DNA of 64,000 nt from Corynebacterium ulcerans (GTDB lineage Bacteria; Actinomycetota; Actinomycetes; Mycobacteriales; Mycobacteriaceae), in assembly GCF_900187135.1 (NCBI RefSeq), contig NZ_LT906443.1, forward strand, positions 1,922,001 through 1,986,000, read 5' to 3'. The notes beneath the pieces are model-generated. The model made no database searches. It saw only the letters and a program-made list of their open reading frames with translations, and was not told the DNA's origin. A program made the position numbers and the translations under genes. Shown piece by piece: positions 28,164 through 38,180 of this stretch (position 1 is its first letter; the number at the start of each line of letters is the position of its first letter).

Positions 28164-29356
28164 CTTGCCAGATAGTGATCAGATCGCGGATGCATACGCG
28201 AAAGCAACAGCGCTGTGGACGTAAGCGTTATGAGCAATAACGACGTCACAACAGCAACGATCAGCCGCCCGTGTGCTTCATGTCGGCTCGGTTGAGACAC
28301 TGTCACGAGTGATGGGTGTGGCTGTGGGGAAGTCCGTGGAAAAATCTGAGTAAGAGCTAACTCAGGGTCGACGGCTCCGGTCATAGGATCAACACTGTGA
28401 TACAGCAAAGCCCTGATGTCAGCAGCAACGGCCTGTGGATAGCGCTCCCGGAGTAACGCGGCGGTGCCGGCAACAATGGGGGCAGCAAAGCTAGTTCCCT
28501 CAAAAGGCACAACATCGCGATCTTTGTGGGTTCCCTGGGATAGCGCATCACCCTCGTGCGATAACGCTGCCGCGACGTGGCCCAAGGCGCTGAGCATCGG
28601 ATGTGGAGCAGGTAAGGAATACTGCGTAGGAAATCCATTGCCATGTAACGCGGAAACAGCCAGCACTGTATCTAGGTGAGCTGGGTAGACATGATCGCCT
28701 GGTTCGCATGAACCAGAACCTGCATTTCCTGCGGCGGAAACCACAATGACGTTTGACCTCTCAGCGCGGTCAAGGGCTGTATGTAGCTCGGAAAGCTCTA
28801 CGAGGGTTCCTTGGCGCACACATGACACCACCGAGATGTTGATCACGTGTGCACCATGGTCAATAGCTGTATGTATGCTCTGAGCCAGCGTAGAGAGATT
28901 CCCCGCAGGAGTTGTGCGAGTCGAGTATTCCTGCCGCACACTGGTCTGCTTGATAGAGATGATCGTTGCGGCAGGCGCTACCCCTACCACTCCGTCGGGG
29001 CCATCGCGTGCTGCAATAATTCCGGCGACAATAGTGCCGTGGGCGTCGCAGTCATAAAGGCCGCCGCGACGTGTGCCGTCGTTGACAAAGCTGCCCGCGT
29101 CTTCTACCAGACCAAGACGCGGATGGGGAGCGACACCGGTATCGATTATCGCGACTCGAATGCCAGCGCCGGTGGCGTGACGGTGGGCCCGGCGAAACTT
29201 CTGCGAGACGGCTGCTTGGTTGCGGACATTTTCTGCCGACGCATGAGCTGCTTGAGCGCACGAGTGTTCTTGACCGTAAGCCAGTGGACAGAAACCGAGG
29301 CAAAGAACAATGATCACCAGAGCGAAAGCCAGGCCGGAAAACCGAAAGATGTGCAT
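28160..29356 (-). CDS. mycP: mycosin, type VII secretion subtilisin-like protease
   Basis: A 398-residue membrane-anchored serine protease. It has a signal peptide (MHIFRFSGLAFALVI to about residue 28), the catalytic triad Asp72 (AIIDTG), His106 (DAHGT) and Ser289 (GTSFAAP), the oxyanion Asn211 (AAGN), and a C-terminal transmembrane segment (about 360-385). Mycosins stabilise ESX complexes and process some substrates. ATG 29356 lies two bases after the eccD stop, which indicates co-translation; a longer frame upstream lies inside eccD. Confidence 0.9.
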   Translation of the reverse strand: MHIFRFSGLAFALVIIVLCLGFCPLAYGQEHSCAQAAHASAENVRNQAAVSQKFRRAHRHATGAGIRVAIIDTGVAPHPRLGLVEDAGSFVNDGTRRGGLYDCDAHGTIVAGIIAARDGPDGVVGVAPAATIISIKQTSVRQEYSTRTTPAGNLSTLAQSIHTAIDHGAHVINISVVSCVRQGTLVELSELHTALDRAERSNVIVVSAAGNAGSGSCEPGDHVYPAHLDTVLAVSALHGNGFPTQYSLPAPHPMLSALGHVAAALSHEGDALSQGTHKDRDVVPFEGTSFAAPIVAGTAALLRERYPQAVAADIRALLYHSVDPMTGAVDPELALTQIFPRTSPQPHPSLVTVSQPSRHEAHGRLIVAVVTSLLLITLTSTALLLSRMHPRSDHYLAS

Positions 29357-29358
29357 AG

Positions 29359-30771
29359 TTATCCCAGCCCCCGGATCAGGGAAAATACCCCCATGAGTTG
29401 GCACGATAACGGAAATACCGCGGCCAGGGCCAAGGCTTCGCATCTGCCGATCCATAGCGCAGTAACGGGTGTGAATCGAGGCAAAAGTTTGGCCCAGAAG
29501 GAAGCGGTGAGAGCACACAACGAGACGGATAAGGGGATTATCACTAGCCATTGAACGGAAACATCAGTGGCTAGAGACAATCCGAGAATTCCGCCGAGGG
29601 AGATCAACCACAGCATCCATACCGATACACCGGTTGCATGACGATGCGAATGCGCTGCGGTACAGATAATGACGCATATGCAGAGCACAAAGGCGAATCC
29701 GTTGCCGTTTGCTAGATAACCAATAACTAATAGTGCCGGGGCAGCGCTTGCCGACGCCCCCACCACTATGCCCTCCAACAGCAACAGGGATTTCCTGGCT
29801 TGATGTTTTAGCCATTGAGGTGAAGTCTGCGAGTCCGCGACGCTCAGATCTTCACCCGCGCTGGGAAGACGTGGGACCTCAACACCAGCTAACTTGACTG
29901 CCACAGTTGGGGCCAGGACTATCACAGTAAGTGCGCATGCAACTACTGCGCTAGCCGCGCCTAAAAACCAACCGTGTGGCTGTGATTCTGGAAATTGATA
30001 GAGCCAGCCCGCCGCAGCTACAGGAGAAGTCGATAGCGCAAAAGAGATGATCGCGCTGAGAGTCCGTAAGTGGTCGATCGGCTTTTCATACGAGGCTGTG
30101 ATGGTGCGGGGTAGGCGTCGAGAAGCAAGCACATGCAGCGAGAGCGAACCTGCTATGAGCGCTATATCGGCTGCTAAGACCGCTGCTGCGATGTCAGATG
30201 CTCTCGCCTCTGATACTGAGAAAGGCACAACAAAAGAACCTGCTGCGAAGGCACAAAAACCGGAGAACGCTGTTAACACCAGGGGGTTGCGGGTCCATAC
30301 ATACGCGAGCATTGCTAAACCACACAGGATCAACCAGCGGAATGCGGGTGGCCCGAGCGCGTCTATGCGCATGATGAGAAAAACACAACCCATAATCCCC
30401 AAGGCCTCTGTAGCAGTAGCGATACCACGTGGAGGAAGAGAATCTTTGCTGCTTTGCGCGAGGGTTTCCGCAGAGTCACGCACAACAGGAGCTTTCGACG
30501 CTTGGCGTGGCCGCAGAAGGACAACCGCACCGTCAGGAAGGCTCGTAGCATGAAGGGGAGCGGAGGCATCGATACGCACTCCAGAAGCCGTGATAGATTG
30601 CCACGGCGTAGTCCCCGCTTCTACTCCCGCGAGCGACAAAATATCCGGGATGACCTCTACCAATGCAGATGACCGTGGGACGGAAATATCTACGTTAACG
30701 CAGGAAACAGCTGGCGTGAGATCCCCAGGTGTTTCAATGCGGAAATGAAGCCGAATATCTTGATCTATCAA
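29359..30771 (-). CDS. eccD: type VII secretion membrane channel protein EccD
   Basis: About 470 residues: an N-terminal ubiquitin-like (YukD) domain of about 100 residues (VNVDISVPRSSALVEVIP, VVLLRP), then about eleven transmembrane segments to the end. EccD is the multi-spanning component of the ESX membrane complex. The TTG at 30771 is preferred because a GAGGGGGGA site lies six bases upstream; a TTG at 30807 is possible. It is divergent from eccC and coupled to mycP. Confidence 0.88.
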   Translation of the reverse strand: MIDQDIRLHFRIETPGDLTPAVSCVNVDISVPRSSALVEVIPDILSLAGVEAGTTPWQSITASGVRIDASAPLHATSLPDGAVVLLRPRQASKAPVVRDSAETLAQSSKDSLPPRGIATATEALGIMGCVFLIMRIDALGPPAFRWLILCGLAMLAYVWTRNPLVLTAFSGFCAFAAGSFVVPFSVSEARASDIAAAVLAADIALIAGSLSLHVLASRRLPRTITASYEKPIDHLRTLSAIISFALSTSPVAAAGWLYQFPESQPHGWFLGAASAVVACALTVIVLAPTVAVKLAGVEVPRLPSAGEDLSVADSQTSPQWLKHQARKSLLLLEGIVVGASASAAPALLVIGYLANGNGFAFVLCICVIICTAAHSHRHATGVSVWMLWLISLGGILGLSLATDVSVQWLVIIPLSVSLCALTASFWAKLLPRFTPVTALWIGRCEALALAAVFPLSCQLMGVFSLIRGLG

Positions 30772-30924
30772 AAGAAATCCCCCCTCTTTGTTGGTACCCC
30801 CTACCAAGTACCGTCCATCCTGACTTATGATCGCTTCAGTGTCTAGCCCAAGGGGGAACTTCGGGTGGGGCCGTCAAAGGGGAACCGGGGAAGTGACTTT
30901 TCCACGTGCACACAAGGGGGGAAA

Positions 30925-33900
30925 ATGGTGCGTGCCGCCGTATCGACTATCCAGGAAAACGATGGCGAACACATTGCTGAACAGCAGATCTTGGTAAGGG
31001 AAGAACCCTCTTGCATGCCTACGTCACCGCAGGAAAATACACCCAGTAAGCAGATCGATCACGGGATAATTCCACAGCTCAGCGCAGATGAACGGCTGCC
31101 CGCGCCACCGCTTCCAGTAGGAACTCTGCAACCGGAGCCTGTCCCGGAAGCCGTGCGTGCGCAATCTGTGCCGCTGCTCAAGATGCTCATGCCGCTAGCT
31201 ATGGTGGGCGCGGTCATCGCGATGGTCGGGCTATTGGTGATTTCAGGTGGAACATTAAACCCAATGATGCTCACTCTGCCGCTCATGATGGGGATGTCCT
31301 TGCTTATGATGTTTTCTCCCGCGCCGGGAGAAGACACAGCGGAGATGCGCAGAACATATCTACGACACTTGGTGGCTTTGCGCGAAAAAGCAGCGGACAA
31401 TGCTAATGCACAGCGAACACATGAGTTATACCGGCATCCTTCGTCGCATGAGTTGTGGTCGATGGCAGGAACTGAGCGGATGTGGGAGCGGTTGGGGGAT
31501 GCCTCCGATGCTTTAGAAGTGCGCATTGGCACTGGAAGCACCGCGTTATGCACTCCATTTGAGGTGCCGGATTCGGGTGCAGCAGAAGATTTGGATCCGG
31601 TCTGTGCGGTGTCGCTACGTTCGACGGTTCAGGCTTTGAGCTCTGTCCACGATATGCCACTGACTATGCAGTTACAGGCGTTTCGAGTTATCAATATTTT
31701 AGGAGATGACGCGCATGGTTTAGTCCGTGCTATCGTCGCGCAGCTGTGCTTTCACCATGGTCCGGAAGCCGTGGGTATAGATTTCATCGTAGGGAATACC
31801 GTAGCGAGGGGCGTCCCAGGTTCTGATGATGATTGGTCTTTTGTTAAATGGTTTCCGCATTGTCGAACACCACAAAGCGCACAGCATCGGGTCGCCATTG
31901 TGGATTGCAGGGACAAACAGAGCCAGGAAATAGAGGCATCTGGTGCGAGCCGGTGGGACGTGATTATTGCTATTGACGCACACCCAGACTCAGATCTAGG
32001 CCTGCGGGCTGAGGAAGAAGGGATTGTGCTGCAGGCAGGTTCGAGTCTTGGGGTAATTACAGAAAAAGGTGTCGAGAACATCGGTGTTCCTGAAACCTTG
32101 ACCAGCAGTGGGGCATTGCTCCTTGCAAGAATCCTGACCAGGTATAAACGGGCGGAATCCGAGAGCACGGCCTCCTCTGATCTGCGTGCGCTCTTAGGAA
32201 TTCGTGGCGCCGCCGGGCAGCTTGACGTGGGATCTTTGTGGCGCCGCCGGAAAATCGGAGGGTTAAAGAACAAGCGACTGAGTATTCCTTTTGGGCTCAA
32301 CTCATCGGGGAAGCCTGTGGTGCTCGATATTAAGGAATCGGCGCACGGTGGGATGGGGCCGCATGGTCTGTGCTTGGGATCTACAGGTAGCGGAAAATCG
32401 GAACTCTTGAGGGCGTTGGTCGCGGGCCTTGCTGCAACTCATAGCCCGGAAGATCTCAATTTTGTGCTTGTAGATTTCAAAGGTGGCGCCACCTTTTTAG
32501 GACTAGACCGATTACCCCATACCTCTGCCGTAATCACTAACTTGGCTCAAGAAACTGTGCTTGTGGAGCGCATGCATGATGCGATCTCGGGGGAGATGAA
32601 TCGACGCCAAGAGACTCTGCGCCAGGCCGGAAACTTGAGCAACGTCAGTGAATACACTGCGGCGAGACAGCACCGACCAGAGCTAGCTCCCATGCCGGCG
32701 CTGCTCATCATCGTTGATGAGTTCTCGGAGTTATTGGGACAGCACCCCGACTTTGCCGATCTTTTTGTGGCAGTGGGACGTTTAGGTCGATCTTTGCATA
32801 TACACCTTCTGCTCGCGAGCCAACGACTCGATGAAGGAAGACTGCGCGGACTGGATTCACATCTGAGTTACCGGATTGGTTTAAAGACGTTTTCTGCTGC
32901 AGAATCCCGCCAAATACTGGGAGTGCCTGATGCCTACGAGCTGCCCAATCAACCAGGTGTCGGGTTTCTTTCTACTGGTGCAGGCTCACTGCAACGTTTC
33001 AGGGCGTCCTATGTGTCAGGCCCCATGCAGAACTTTAACGTCGAACACAATAGAGGCCGCTCAGTGAGGCTGTGGACTGGATGGGAAGACTCTGGGCAAC
33101 AATCAGGACAAGCAGAACAGAAAACTGATGCTCGAGGGACCACGCTTGTCGACGCCATCGTCTCTGCCAGTGTGCAAGCTGCAGCGCAAGAACAACTGCG
33201 AGCACATCGTATATGGCTCCCACCGCTCCCAAAGTCCATGAGTCTCAACTCTTTGGACCTCAACCAGACGTCCTTGGTGGCATCGGTCGGCATTATCGAT
33301 CGTCCATATCTGCAGCGTCAGGACCCGTTGATCATGAATTTCCTCGGACAAAGCGGACATGCCGCACTCTGCGGTGGGCCGCAGACCGGGAAAAGTAGCG
33401 CGTTGTGTACGATCATGACATCTTTGGCCATCTCGCATTCGACGCGCACCCTTCGGTTTTATGTATTGGACCTCGCTGGAACAGGCCTTGCCTCGACATC
33501 AGTATTGCCGCATGTAGCTGGGATTGCACACCGCACTGAGGCAGAAAAGGTGCGAAGGATCATAGACGAGGTCGTATCCTTCATCGATTCTCCTGAAGAA
33601 CGCCACACTTTTCTTGTTGTCGATGGTTGGCACGTGGTGGGTCAGGCCTTCGACGATCTGCTTGAACCTCTTGCTCGTATTGCCTCCGACGGGCTAGCCG
33701 CACATGTTCATCTGGTGATCTCAACTCCGCGATGGACTGCGCTGCGTCCCGAGATCCGAGACCTGATACCGCAGAGGATTGAGTTCAAGCTGGCAGAGCC
33801 TTTGGATTCGCTCATTGATAGAAAAGCACAAGGCAAACTTCCGCTTGCTGCTGGCCGAGGTCTGAATACGGATAAGGAGCACATCCTCTTTGCGCTATCC

Positions 33901-34776
33901 ACACCGGCAGACCTGGAACAAGCGGCATCAGCCTGCATAGATAGGGGAGATAGTGCTGTACCCGAGCTCAGGATGCTCCCCTCCTTGGTAGGAGTCTCGG
34001 AGCTGGCGGTGGACGTCGAAAAGCAGGGAATCCCTCTTGGCTTAGGCGGCAAAAAGCTCACTCCACTGACGTGGAATCCTCAACATTCGAGCCATCTGTT
34101 GTGCGTAGGCAATCAAGGCTGTGGAAAAAGCACATTGATGCGCACGATCGTCAAAGGAATTGAAGCTATGGGGAAGGAGCACGCTCGCATCGTGATGATC
34201 GATCACCGGCGGGCTCACCTGGGAGCGGTGCAGGAGGACATGCTCGCGGCGTATTCTGCGACATCCCAGACCACAGAAAGCATGATCAGCGATACGGTTG
34301 TGACTCTTCGTTCACGTTTGCCTAGTTCGGATGTGACTGCGGAGCAACTAAAAAATCGTTCCTGGTGGTGCGGTCCGGACATATTTTTGCTTATCGACGA
34401 TCTCGATATCCTTCCCGACAGTTGCCTGTACCCACTGGTTGAGCTTCTACCGCACTCAAAAGACATTGGTTTGCACGTGGTGGCATGCAGAAAAATTGGA
34501 GGTATGCAGCGTGCTTTGTATCAGCCGTTTCTCACGGAAATTAGGGACCAACAGCCCACGGCTATCATTCTCGATGGTGATAGAGATGACGGACCTCTAT
34601 GGGGGATACGCCCTAGCCAGCAGCCTCCGGGCCGCGGAATTGTAGTGGAACGTGGCAGCAACAAGGGAGTGTTCCAAGTAGCTGTTGCAGATTCGTATTT
34701 AACTACTCAGACCGATGGTTCGCAGGAAGCTGCATGTGTAACGGTGGGGGAGGTTGTGAGGGAACGCCATGAATAA
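30925..34776 (+). CDS. eccC: type VII secretion ATPase EccC (three FtsK/SpoIIIE domains)
   Basis: A 1283-residue motor protein with two transmembrane helices near residues 88-130 and three ATPase modules. Walker A motifs are GSTGSGKSE (lysine about residue 490), GGPQTGKSS (about 822) and GNQGCGKST (about 1067). The first module keeps a full Walker B (LLIIVDEFSELL); the second reads FLVVDGW, lacking the usual acidic partner, as is often seen in the non-leading EccC domains. ATG 30925 has AAGGGGGG upstream; a GTG 60 bases earlier is less likely. It is a single polypeptide, as in ESX-4-type systems. Its end overlaps the next gene by eight bases. Confidence 0.93.
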   Translation: MVRAAVSTIQENDGEHIAEQQILVREEPSCMPTSPQENTPSKQIDHGIIPQLSADERLPAPPLPVGTLQPEPVPEAVRAQSVPLLKMLMPLAMVGAVIAMVGLLVISGGTLNPMMLTLPLMMGMSLLMMFSPAPGEDTAEMRRTYLRHLVALREKAADNANAQRTHELYRHPSSHELWSMAGTERMWERLGDASDALEVRIGTGSTALCTPFEVPDSGAAEDLDPVCAVSLRSTVQALSSVHDMPLTMQLQAFRVINILGDDAHGLVRAIVAQLCFHHGPEAVGIDFIVGNTVARGVPGSDDDWSFVKWFPHCRTPQSAQHRVAIVDCRDKQSQEIEASGASRWDVIIAIDAHPDSDLGLRAEEEGIVLQAGSSLGVITEKGVENIGVPETLTSSGALLLARILTRYKRAESESTASSDLRALLGIRGAAGQLDVGSLWRRRKIGGLKNKRLSIPFGLNSSGKPVVLDIKESAHGGMGPHGLCLGSTGSGKSELLRALVAGLAATHSPEDLNFVLVDFKGGATFLGLDRLPHTSAVITNLAQETVLVERMHDAISGEMNRRQETLRQAGNLSNVSEYTAARQHRPELAPMPALLIIVDEFSELLGQHPDFADLFVAVGRLGRSLHIHLLLASQRLDEGRLRGLDSHLSYRIGLKTFSAAESRQILGVPDAYELPNQPGVGFLSTGAGSLQRFRASYVSGPMQNFNVEHNRGRSVRLWTGWEDSGQQSGQAEQKTDARGTTLVDAIVSASVQAAAQEQLRAHRIWLPPLPKSMSLNSLDLNQTSLVASVGIIDRPYLQRQDPLIMNFLGQSGHAALCGGPQTGKSSALCTIMTSLAISHSTRTLRFYVLDLAGTGLASTSVLPHVAGIAHRTEAEKVRRIIDEVVSFIDSPEERHTFLVVDGWHVVGQAFDDLLEPLARIASDGLAAHVHLVISTPRWTALRPEIRDLIPQRIEFKLAEPLDSLIDRKAQGKLPLAAGRGLNTDKEHILFALSTPADLEQAASACIDRGDSAVPELRMLPSLVGVSELAVDVEKQGIPLGLGGKKLTPLTWNPQHSSHLLCVGNQGCGKSTLMRTIVKGIEAMGKEHARIVMIDHRRAHLGAVQEDMLAAYSATSQTTESMISDTVVTLRSRLPSSDVTAEQLKNRSWWCGPDIFLLIDDLDILPDSCLYPLVELLPHSKDIGLHVVACRKIGGMQRALYQPFLTEIRDQQPTAIILDGDRDDGPLWGIRPSQQPPGRGIVVERGSNKGVFQVAVADSYLTTQTDGSQEAACVTVGEVVRERHE

Positions 34777-35806
34777 ACCATATGACCTGGTGATTACCGT
34801 CCTGGATACCGCAACAGTTTTTGAAGCTACAGAAGATGCCTTTCGTTATGACCTCACGAGTGCCGGGGTTACGGAGGGATGGGCGCTTGACAAAATCGTC
34901 GAACAAGCTAAGCAGTTGTTGCCTCAGTGGCCTGCAGTAACAATCCAGATTATTGCGGAAGCAACAGTAAAAGAGATTCTCGCCGAACAGTTGTCGGAAC
35001 ACGGAGTCTCAGTGGAAGCAGCATCGACTAGGGAGGCTTCTTATACAAAGCGAGAACCTATAAAAAGCGATCACGTTGAGTACACGTGTGAACCTCAACC
35101 GGACGTCGAAGAGCACGATGCGCGGAGAAAAACTATTCGGGCGAAAACTTTATCCTTTAGTCACATATCACTAGCGGAGAAGTTGCATCCTCTTCACGGT
35201 TTACTTGTGGTGCTCGTTATCGCAGTAGCCGTGGTGTCTTGGTGGGCAATGGGAAAAGATCTTACATCTCCCTCTACGGGAGTAACACCGGTGCAAAGCG
35301 TGGGGGACCAAGAGCAGAGGGGCGCACAGGGTACCCACTCTGAGATGAGACCAGTACCAACGACAAGCGGGGCTTCGTCTTCCAGTAATGATGTGGTTTT
35401 GCACCACGCTCGCATACAAGTGCTTTTACCTAGCGATTACCATTTGGCGGAAAAAGAAGGAACGAGCGGAATGGTTATAGCGACCGGCGATGATCCAGAA
35501 CTTCGGATCTTCTTGTCCATAGACCCCGTGGGTTCAACTGACGTAGAGGCTATCTATGCGGAGCTAGATGCAATGATCACCCACGATCCCACGCTGACAC
35601 ATGGACAAACTCTGGGAATAACTAAGCCAACCCGCCTGGTCTCCTATGAAGAGCGTCCTGGGGATGGATCCTATGCGCATTGGTGGTCTTGGGTAGATAA
35701 TGGATACGTGTATTCCGTTGGGTGTCACAGTAAGCGGATGTCCACTATTCCTCAGCGTGCAGTATGCCGTAAGGCGGTAGAAAGCGTGTCCGTGCGTAGC
35801 TCTTGA
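34769..35806 (+). CDS. type VII secretion-associated membrane protein
   Basis: A 345-residue protein with a cytoplasmic N-terminal domain of about 140 residues, one transmembrane helix at about 147-165 (LLVVLVIAVAVVSWWAMG), a low-complexity linker and an extracytoplasmic domain of about 130 residues. This layout fits the actinobacterial family annotated as type VII secretion-associated protein. It overlaps eccC by eight bases and precedes the WXG100 genes, so it probably takes part in secretion of their products. No catalytic motif was seen. Confidence 0.7.
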   Translation: MNKPYDLVITVLDTATVFEATEDAFRYDLTSAGVTEGWALDKIVEQAKQLLPQWPAVTIQIIAEATVKEILAEQLSEHGVSVEAASTREASYTKREPIKSDHVEYTCEPQPDVEEHDARRKTIRAKTLSFSHISLAEKLHPLHGLLVVLVIAVAVVSWWAMGKDLTSPSTGVTPVQSVGDQEQRGAQGTHSEMRPVPTTSGASSSSNDVVLHHARIQVLLPSDYHLAEKEGTSGMVIATGDDPELRIFLSIDPVGSTDVEAIYAELDAMITHDPTLTHGQTLGITKPTRLVSYEERPGDGSYAHWWSWVDNGYVYSVGCHSKRMSTIPQRAVCRKAVESVSVRSS

Positions 35807-35966
35807 CGCTGGGTGGAAGGGGGAGTGGGAGCTGAGACTCAGAAGAAAAAGAGAAAAGCGGGAACCAAAAAGGCGCAACGCTACGTCTAAAGATCAAGGC
35901 TGTCATGGCAGCTGATAGGAATCCCGCGTAGGGGAAGAAAATACACACAATTTATGGGGAGGGATT

Positions 35967-36284
35967 ATGTCCGGTCAGTTGAGAACGGAAGCTGACGTGA
36001 TGATGGCTACCGCCGGTCGCGTGGACAACACTAATGCCGAGGTGCAATCGGAACTTGCTCGACTGCGAGGAATCGTCGATGGAATTCGGGGTTCTTGGGC
36101 GGGTGCTGCTCAGGTAAGTTTTGACAACTTAATGCAGAGGTGGGACGCATCGGCAGGCAAGCTGCGTATGGCGCTGCAATCTATTTCAGACAACATCCGT
36201 AGTAATGCAGCCTCATTCGACCAAACAGAAACCGATAACAAAGCAGCTTTTGCCTCCGTGGGGGCACAGGGGCTTGCTCTATAA
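35967..36284 (+). CDS. WXG100 protein, EsxB/EsxA-like
   Basis: A 105-residue helical hairpin protein with the WXG turn at residues 44-46 (SWAGAA). Such proteins are secreted as antiparallel dimers by type VII systems. GGGAGGG lies close upstream of the ATG. The C-terminal part has FDQTE where other Esx proteins carry the YxxxD/E export signal. It pairs with the next gene, 45 bases downstream. Confidence 0.88.
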   Translation: MSGQLRTEADVMMATAGRVDNTNAEVQSELARLRGIVDGIRGSWAGAAQVSFDNLMQRWDASAGKLRMALQSISDNIRSNAASFDQTETDNKAAFASVGAQGLAL

Positions 36285-36329
36285 AACGCTTAGCTATCTG
36301 CTGAAACCTGAAACAAGGAAACGATATAC

Positions 36330-36611
36330 ATGATTAAGTATGGATTTGCTGCCATTGAAGGAGCAGCGGGGGACATCCAATCTACGTCGGGTCGAATGAG
36401 CTCGTTACTTGAAGACCTCAAGACCAGTATTCGTCCGATGGTAAGCACATGGGAAGGAGATTCCGCTTTGGCATATCAAGAGGCTCAATCCCAATGGGAT
36501 CAGGCAGCGTATGAGCTCAATACAATTTTGTCTACGATTTCCCAGACAGTTCGAGCTGGAAACGAGAGAATGAGCGAGGTAAATAGAGCCGCAGCTGCTT
36601 CGTGGGGATAG
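36330..36611 (+). CDS. WXG100 protein, EsxA-like partner
   Basis: A 93-residue protein with WEG at residues 41-43 and the expected two-helix pattern (long amphipathic stretches on each side). It should form a heterodimer with the preceding WXG100 protein and be exported by the EccBCD-MycP machinery. AAGGAAACG precedes the ATG. Last gene of the plus-strand type VII unit; a terminator follows at 36726. Confidence 0.88.
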   Translation: MIKYGFAAIEGAAGDIQSTSGRMSSLLEDLKTSIRPMVSTWEGDSALAYQEAQSQWDQAAYELNTILSTISQTVRAGNERMSEVNRAAAASWG

Positions 36612-36725
36612 CCCGCGATTGAGTACCGATGGCGGAACCCGTAGCTGGTCACAAAGAAAACCAAGGCAGGCTGTGATGAGTACGGGTTAGAAGAATGGGC
36701 ACTTCTTCCGTCATCGCTGAACTGG

Positions 36726-36767
36726 GGGGCATACGACACTTATTACGACCGTCGTGTGCCCCTTTTT
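36726..36767 (+). terminator. terminator after the WXG100 genes
   Basis: GGGGCATACGAC pairs with GTCGTGTGCCCC (one wobble) around a 13-base loop and is followed by TTTTT. It ends the type VII transcription unit. Confidence 0.88.
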
Positions 36768-36784
36768 CTGTGTTCTCAATAAAG

Positions 36785-36813
36785 TTGTCTAACGTTCACA
36801 GATCGCGTAATGT
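36785..36813 (+). promoter_or_regulatory. promoter of rplM-rpsI
   Basis: TTGTCT (36785-36790) and TAATGT (36808-36813) are separated by exactly 17 bases, a good sigma-A pattern. The leader to the rplM start is about 130 bases. The rest of the gap up to 36936 shows nothing else clear. Confidence 0.6.
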
Positions 36814-36948
36814 TAAACGCCTGTGTGTTCAGAGCTCCGTTGACGCGGTGCAGCAGTCCACGATCGGGTCACCACCGGCCGCCGTTCGTGATTTCCTCTT
36901 GAATAACACCTGGCTGGCAGTTCTAGACAGACTTAAAAGGAGTCATCA

Positions 36949-37392
36949 GTGTCTACTTACCACCCGAAGAGCGGTGACATCACCCGCAAGTGGTACGTCA
37001 TCGACGCCACTGACGTGGTCTTGGGTCGTCTTGCTACACACGCAGCTGATTTGTTGCGTGGCAAGGGCAAGCCTCAGTTCGCACCGAACGTTGACTGCGG
37101 CGATCACGTTATCGTTATCAACGCTGACAAAGTTCACATTTCCTCCAACAAGCGCGAGCGCGAGATGCGCTACCGTCACTCCGGTTACCCGGGTGGTCTG
37201 AAGACCATGACGCTGGGACGCTCCCTTGAGGTTCACCCAGAGCGCGTGATCGAGGAATCCATCCGTGGCATGATGCCGCACAACCGTCTTTCCCGTGCTT
37301 CTGCAAAGAAGCTTCACGTGTTTGCAGGTTCTGAGCACCCATACGCTGCTCAGAAGCCCGAGACCTACGAGATCAAGCAGGTGGCCCAGTGA
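36949..37392 (+). CDS. rplM: 50S ribosomal protein L13
   Basis: A 147-residue L13, an early 23S rRNA binder. It contains [26 protein letters not shown] and MLPHNRL-type C-terminal motif ([19 protein letters not shown]). The GTG start has AAGGAG about seven bases upstream. Its TGA overlaps the rpsI GTG start in GTGA, giving translational coupling. Confidence 0.97.
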   Translation: MSTYHPKSGDITRKWYVIDATDVVLGRLATHAADLLRGKGKPQFAPNVDCGDHVIVINADKVHISSNKREREMRYRHSGYPGGLKTMTLGRSLEVHPERVIEESIRGMMPHNRLSRASAKKLHVFAGSEHPYAAQKPETYEIKQVAQ

Positions 37393-37922
37393 GTGATCAG
37401 AACGTAACCGAGAACTTCGAGGCAGACGCAGCGGACATCGCCGCAGCAGTTGCAGCTTCTGAAGAGTTCACCAACACCATTGGTGACGTCGTTGCACCTG
37501 AGGCTGAGGTCGAGACCGCAGCTCCAGTTCTGCACGAAGGCCCGATTCAGACTGTTGGTCGCCGTAAGCGTGCCATCGTCCGTGTTCGCATGGTTGAGGG
37601 CTCCGGCCAGTTCACCTGCAACGGCCGCACCTTGGAGGAGTACTTCCCGAACAAGCTGCACCAGCAGCTGATCAAGGCTCCTCTCGTTCTCATTGATCGC
37701 GATGGTCAGTTTGATATCCAGGCTACCCTCACCGGTGGCGGCCCGACCGGCCAGGCGGGTGCATTCCGTTTGGCTATCGCTCGTGCACTCAACGTCTACA
37801 ACCCGGCAGATCGCGCAGCCCTGAAGAAGGCTGGCTTCCTGACCCGTGACGCACGTGCCGTCGAGCGTAAGAAGGCTGGTCTGCACAAGGCACGTCGTGC
37901 CCCGCAGTACTCCAAGCGTTAA
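37389..37922 (+). CDS. rpsI: 30S ribosomal protein S9
   Basis: A 177-residue S9. The conserved domain begins near residue 50 ([20 protein letters not shown]) and ends in the basic tail [17 protein letters not shown] that reaches the P-site tRNA. The first 50 residues are an acidic Ala/Glu-rich extension, typical of actinobacterial S9. The GTG overlaps the rplM stop. Confidence 0.97.
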   Translation: MSDQNVTENFEADAADIAAAVAASEEFTNTIGDVVAPEAEVETAAPVLHEGPIQTVGRRKRAIVRVRMVEGSGQFTCNGRTLEEYFPNKLHQQLIKAPLVLIDRDGQFDIQATLTGGGPTGQAGAFRLAIARALNVYNPADRAALKKAGFLTRDARAVERKKAGLHKARRAPQYSKR

Positions 37923-37941
37923 TCTTTTTTCGCTGGTTCAA

Positions 37942-37971
37942 GCCGCTTCACCGTTTGGTGGGGCGGCTTTC
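37942..37971 (+). terminator. terminator after rpsI
   Basis: AAGCCGC and GCGGCTT flank an imperfect inner pairing (TTCACCG / TGGTGG) and are followed by TTCGCCGTTTTC. It starts 20 bases after the stop; moderate strength. Confidence 0.55.
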
Positions 37972-38180
37972 GCCGTTTTCGGTTGGCTGTGCAGGAGCCC
38001 TAGAAGCACAGTCAGCGGGAGATACCTACAACCAGAGCCCTCAAGCATAGCGCCGGGCAACGGGACACAGATGGCGATAGAGCGCGGCGGACAGCGATCA
38101 ACAGGGAGCTATATAAATACTGTGCAGTGCTCAGGGAGCCAACTATAAGAACATAATGCTAGGCGTGCATAATAGAACGC

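Noticed and set aside
28847..29554. 235-residue plus-strand frame opposite mycP
   Set aside because: Lies wholly antisense to a protease gene with intact triad and has low-complexity, cysteine-rich composition typical of shadow frames.
36695..37201. 168-residue frame running from the terminator into rplM in another frame
   Set aside because: Starts inside a terminator region and overlaps rplM out of frame.
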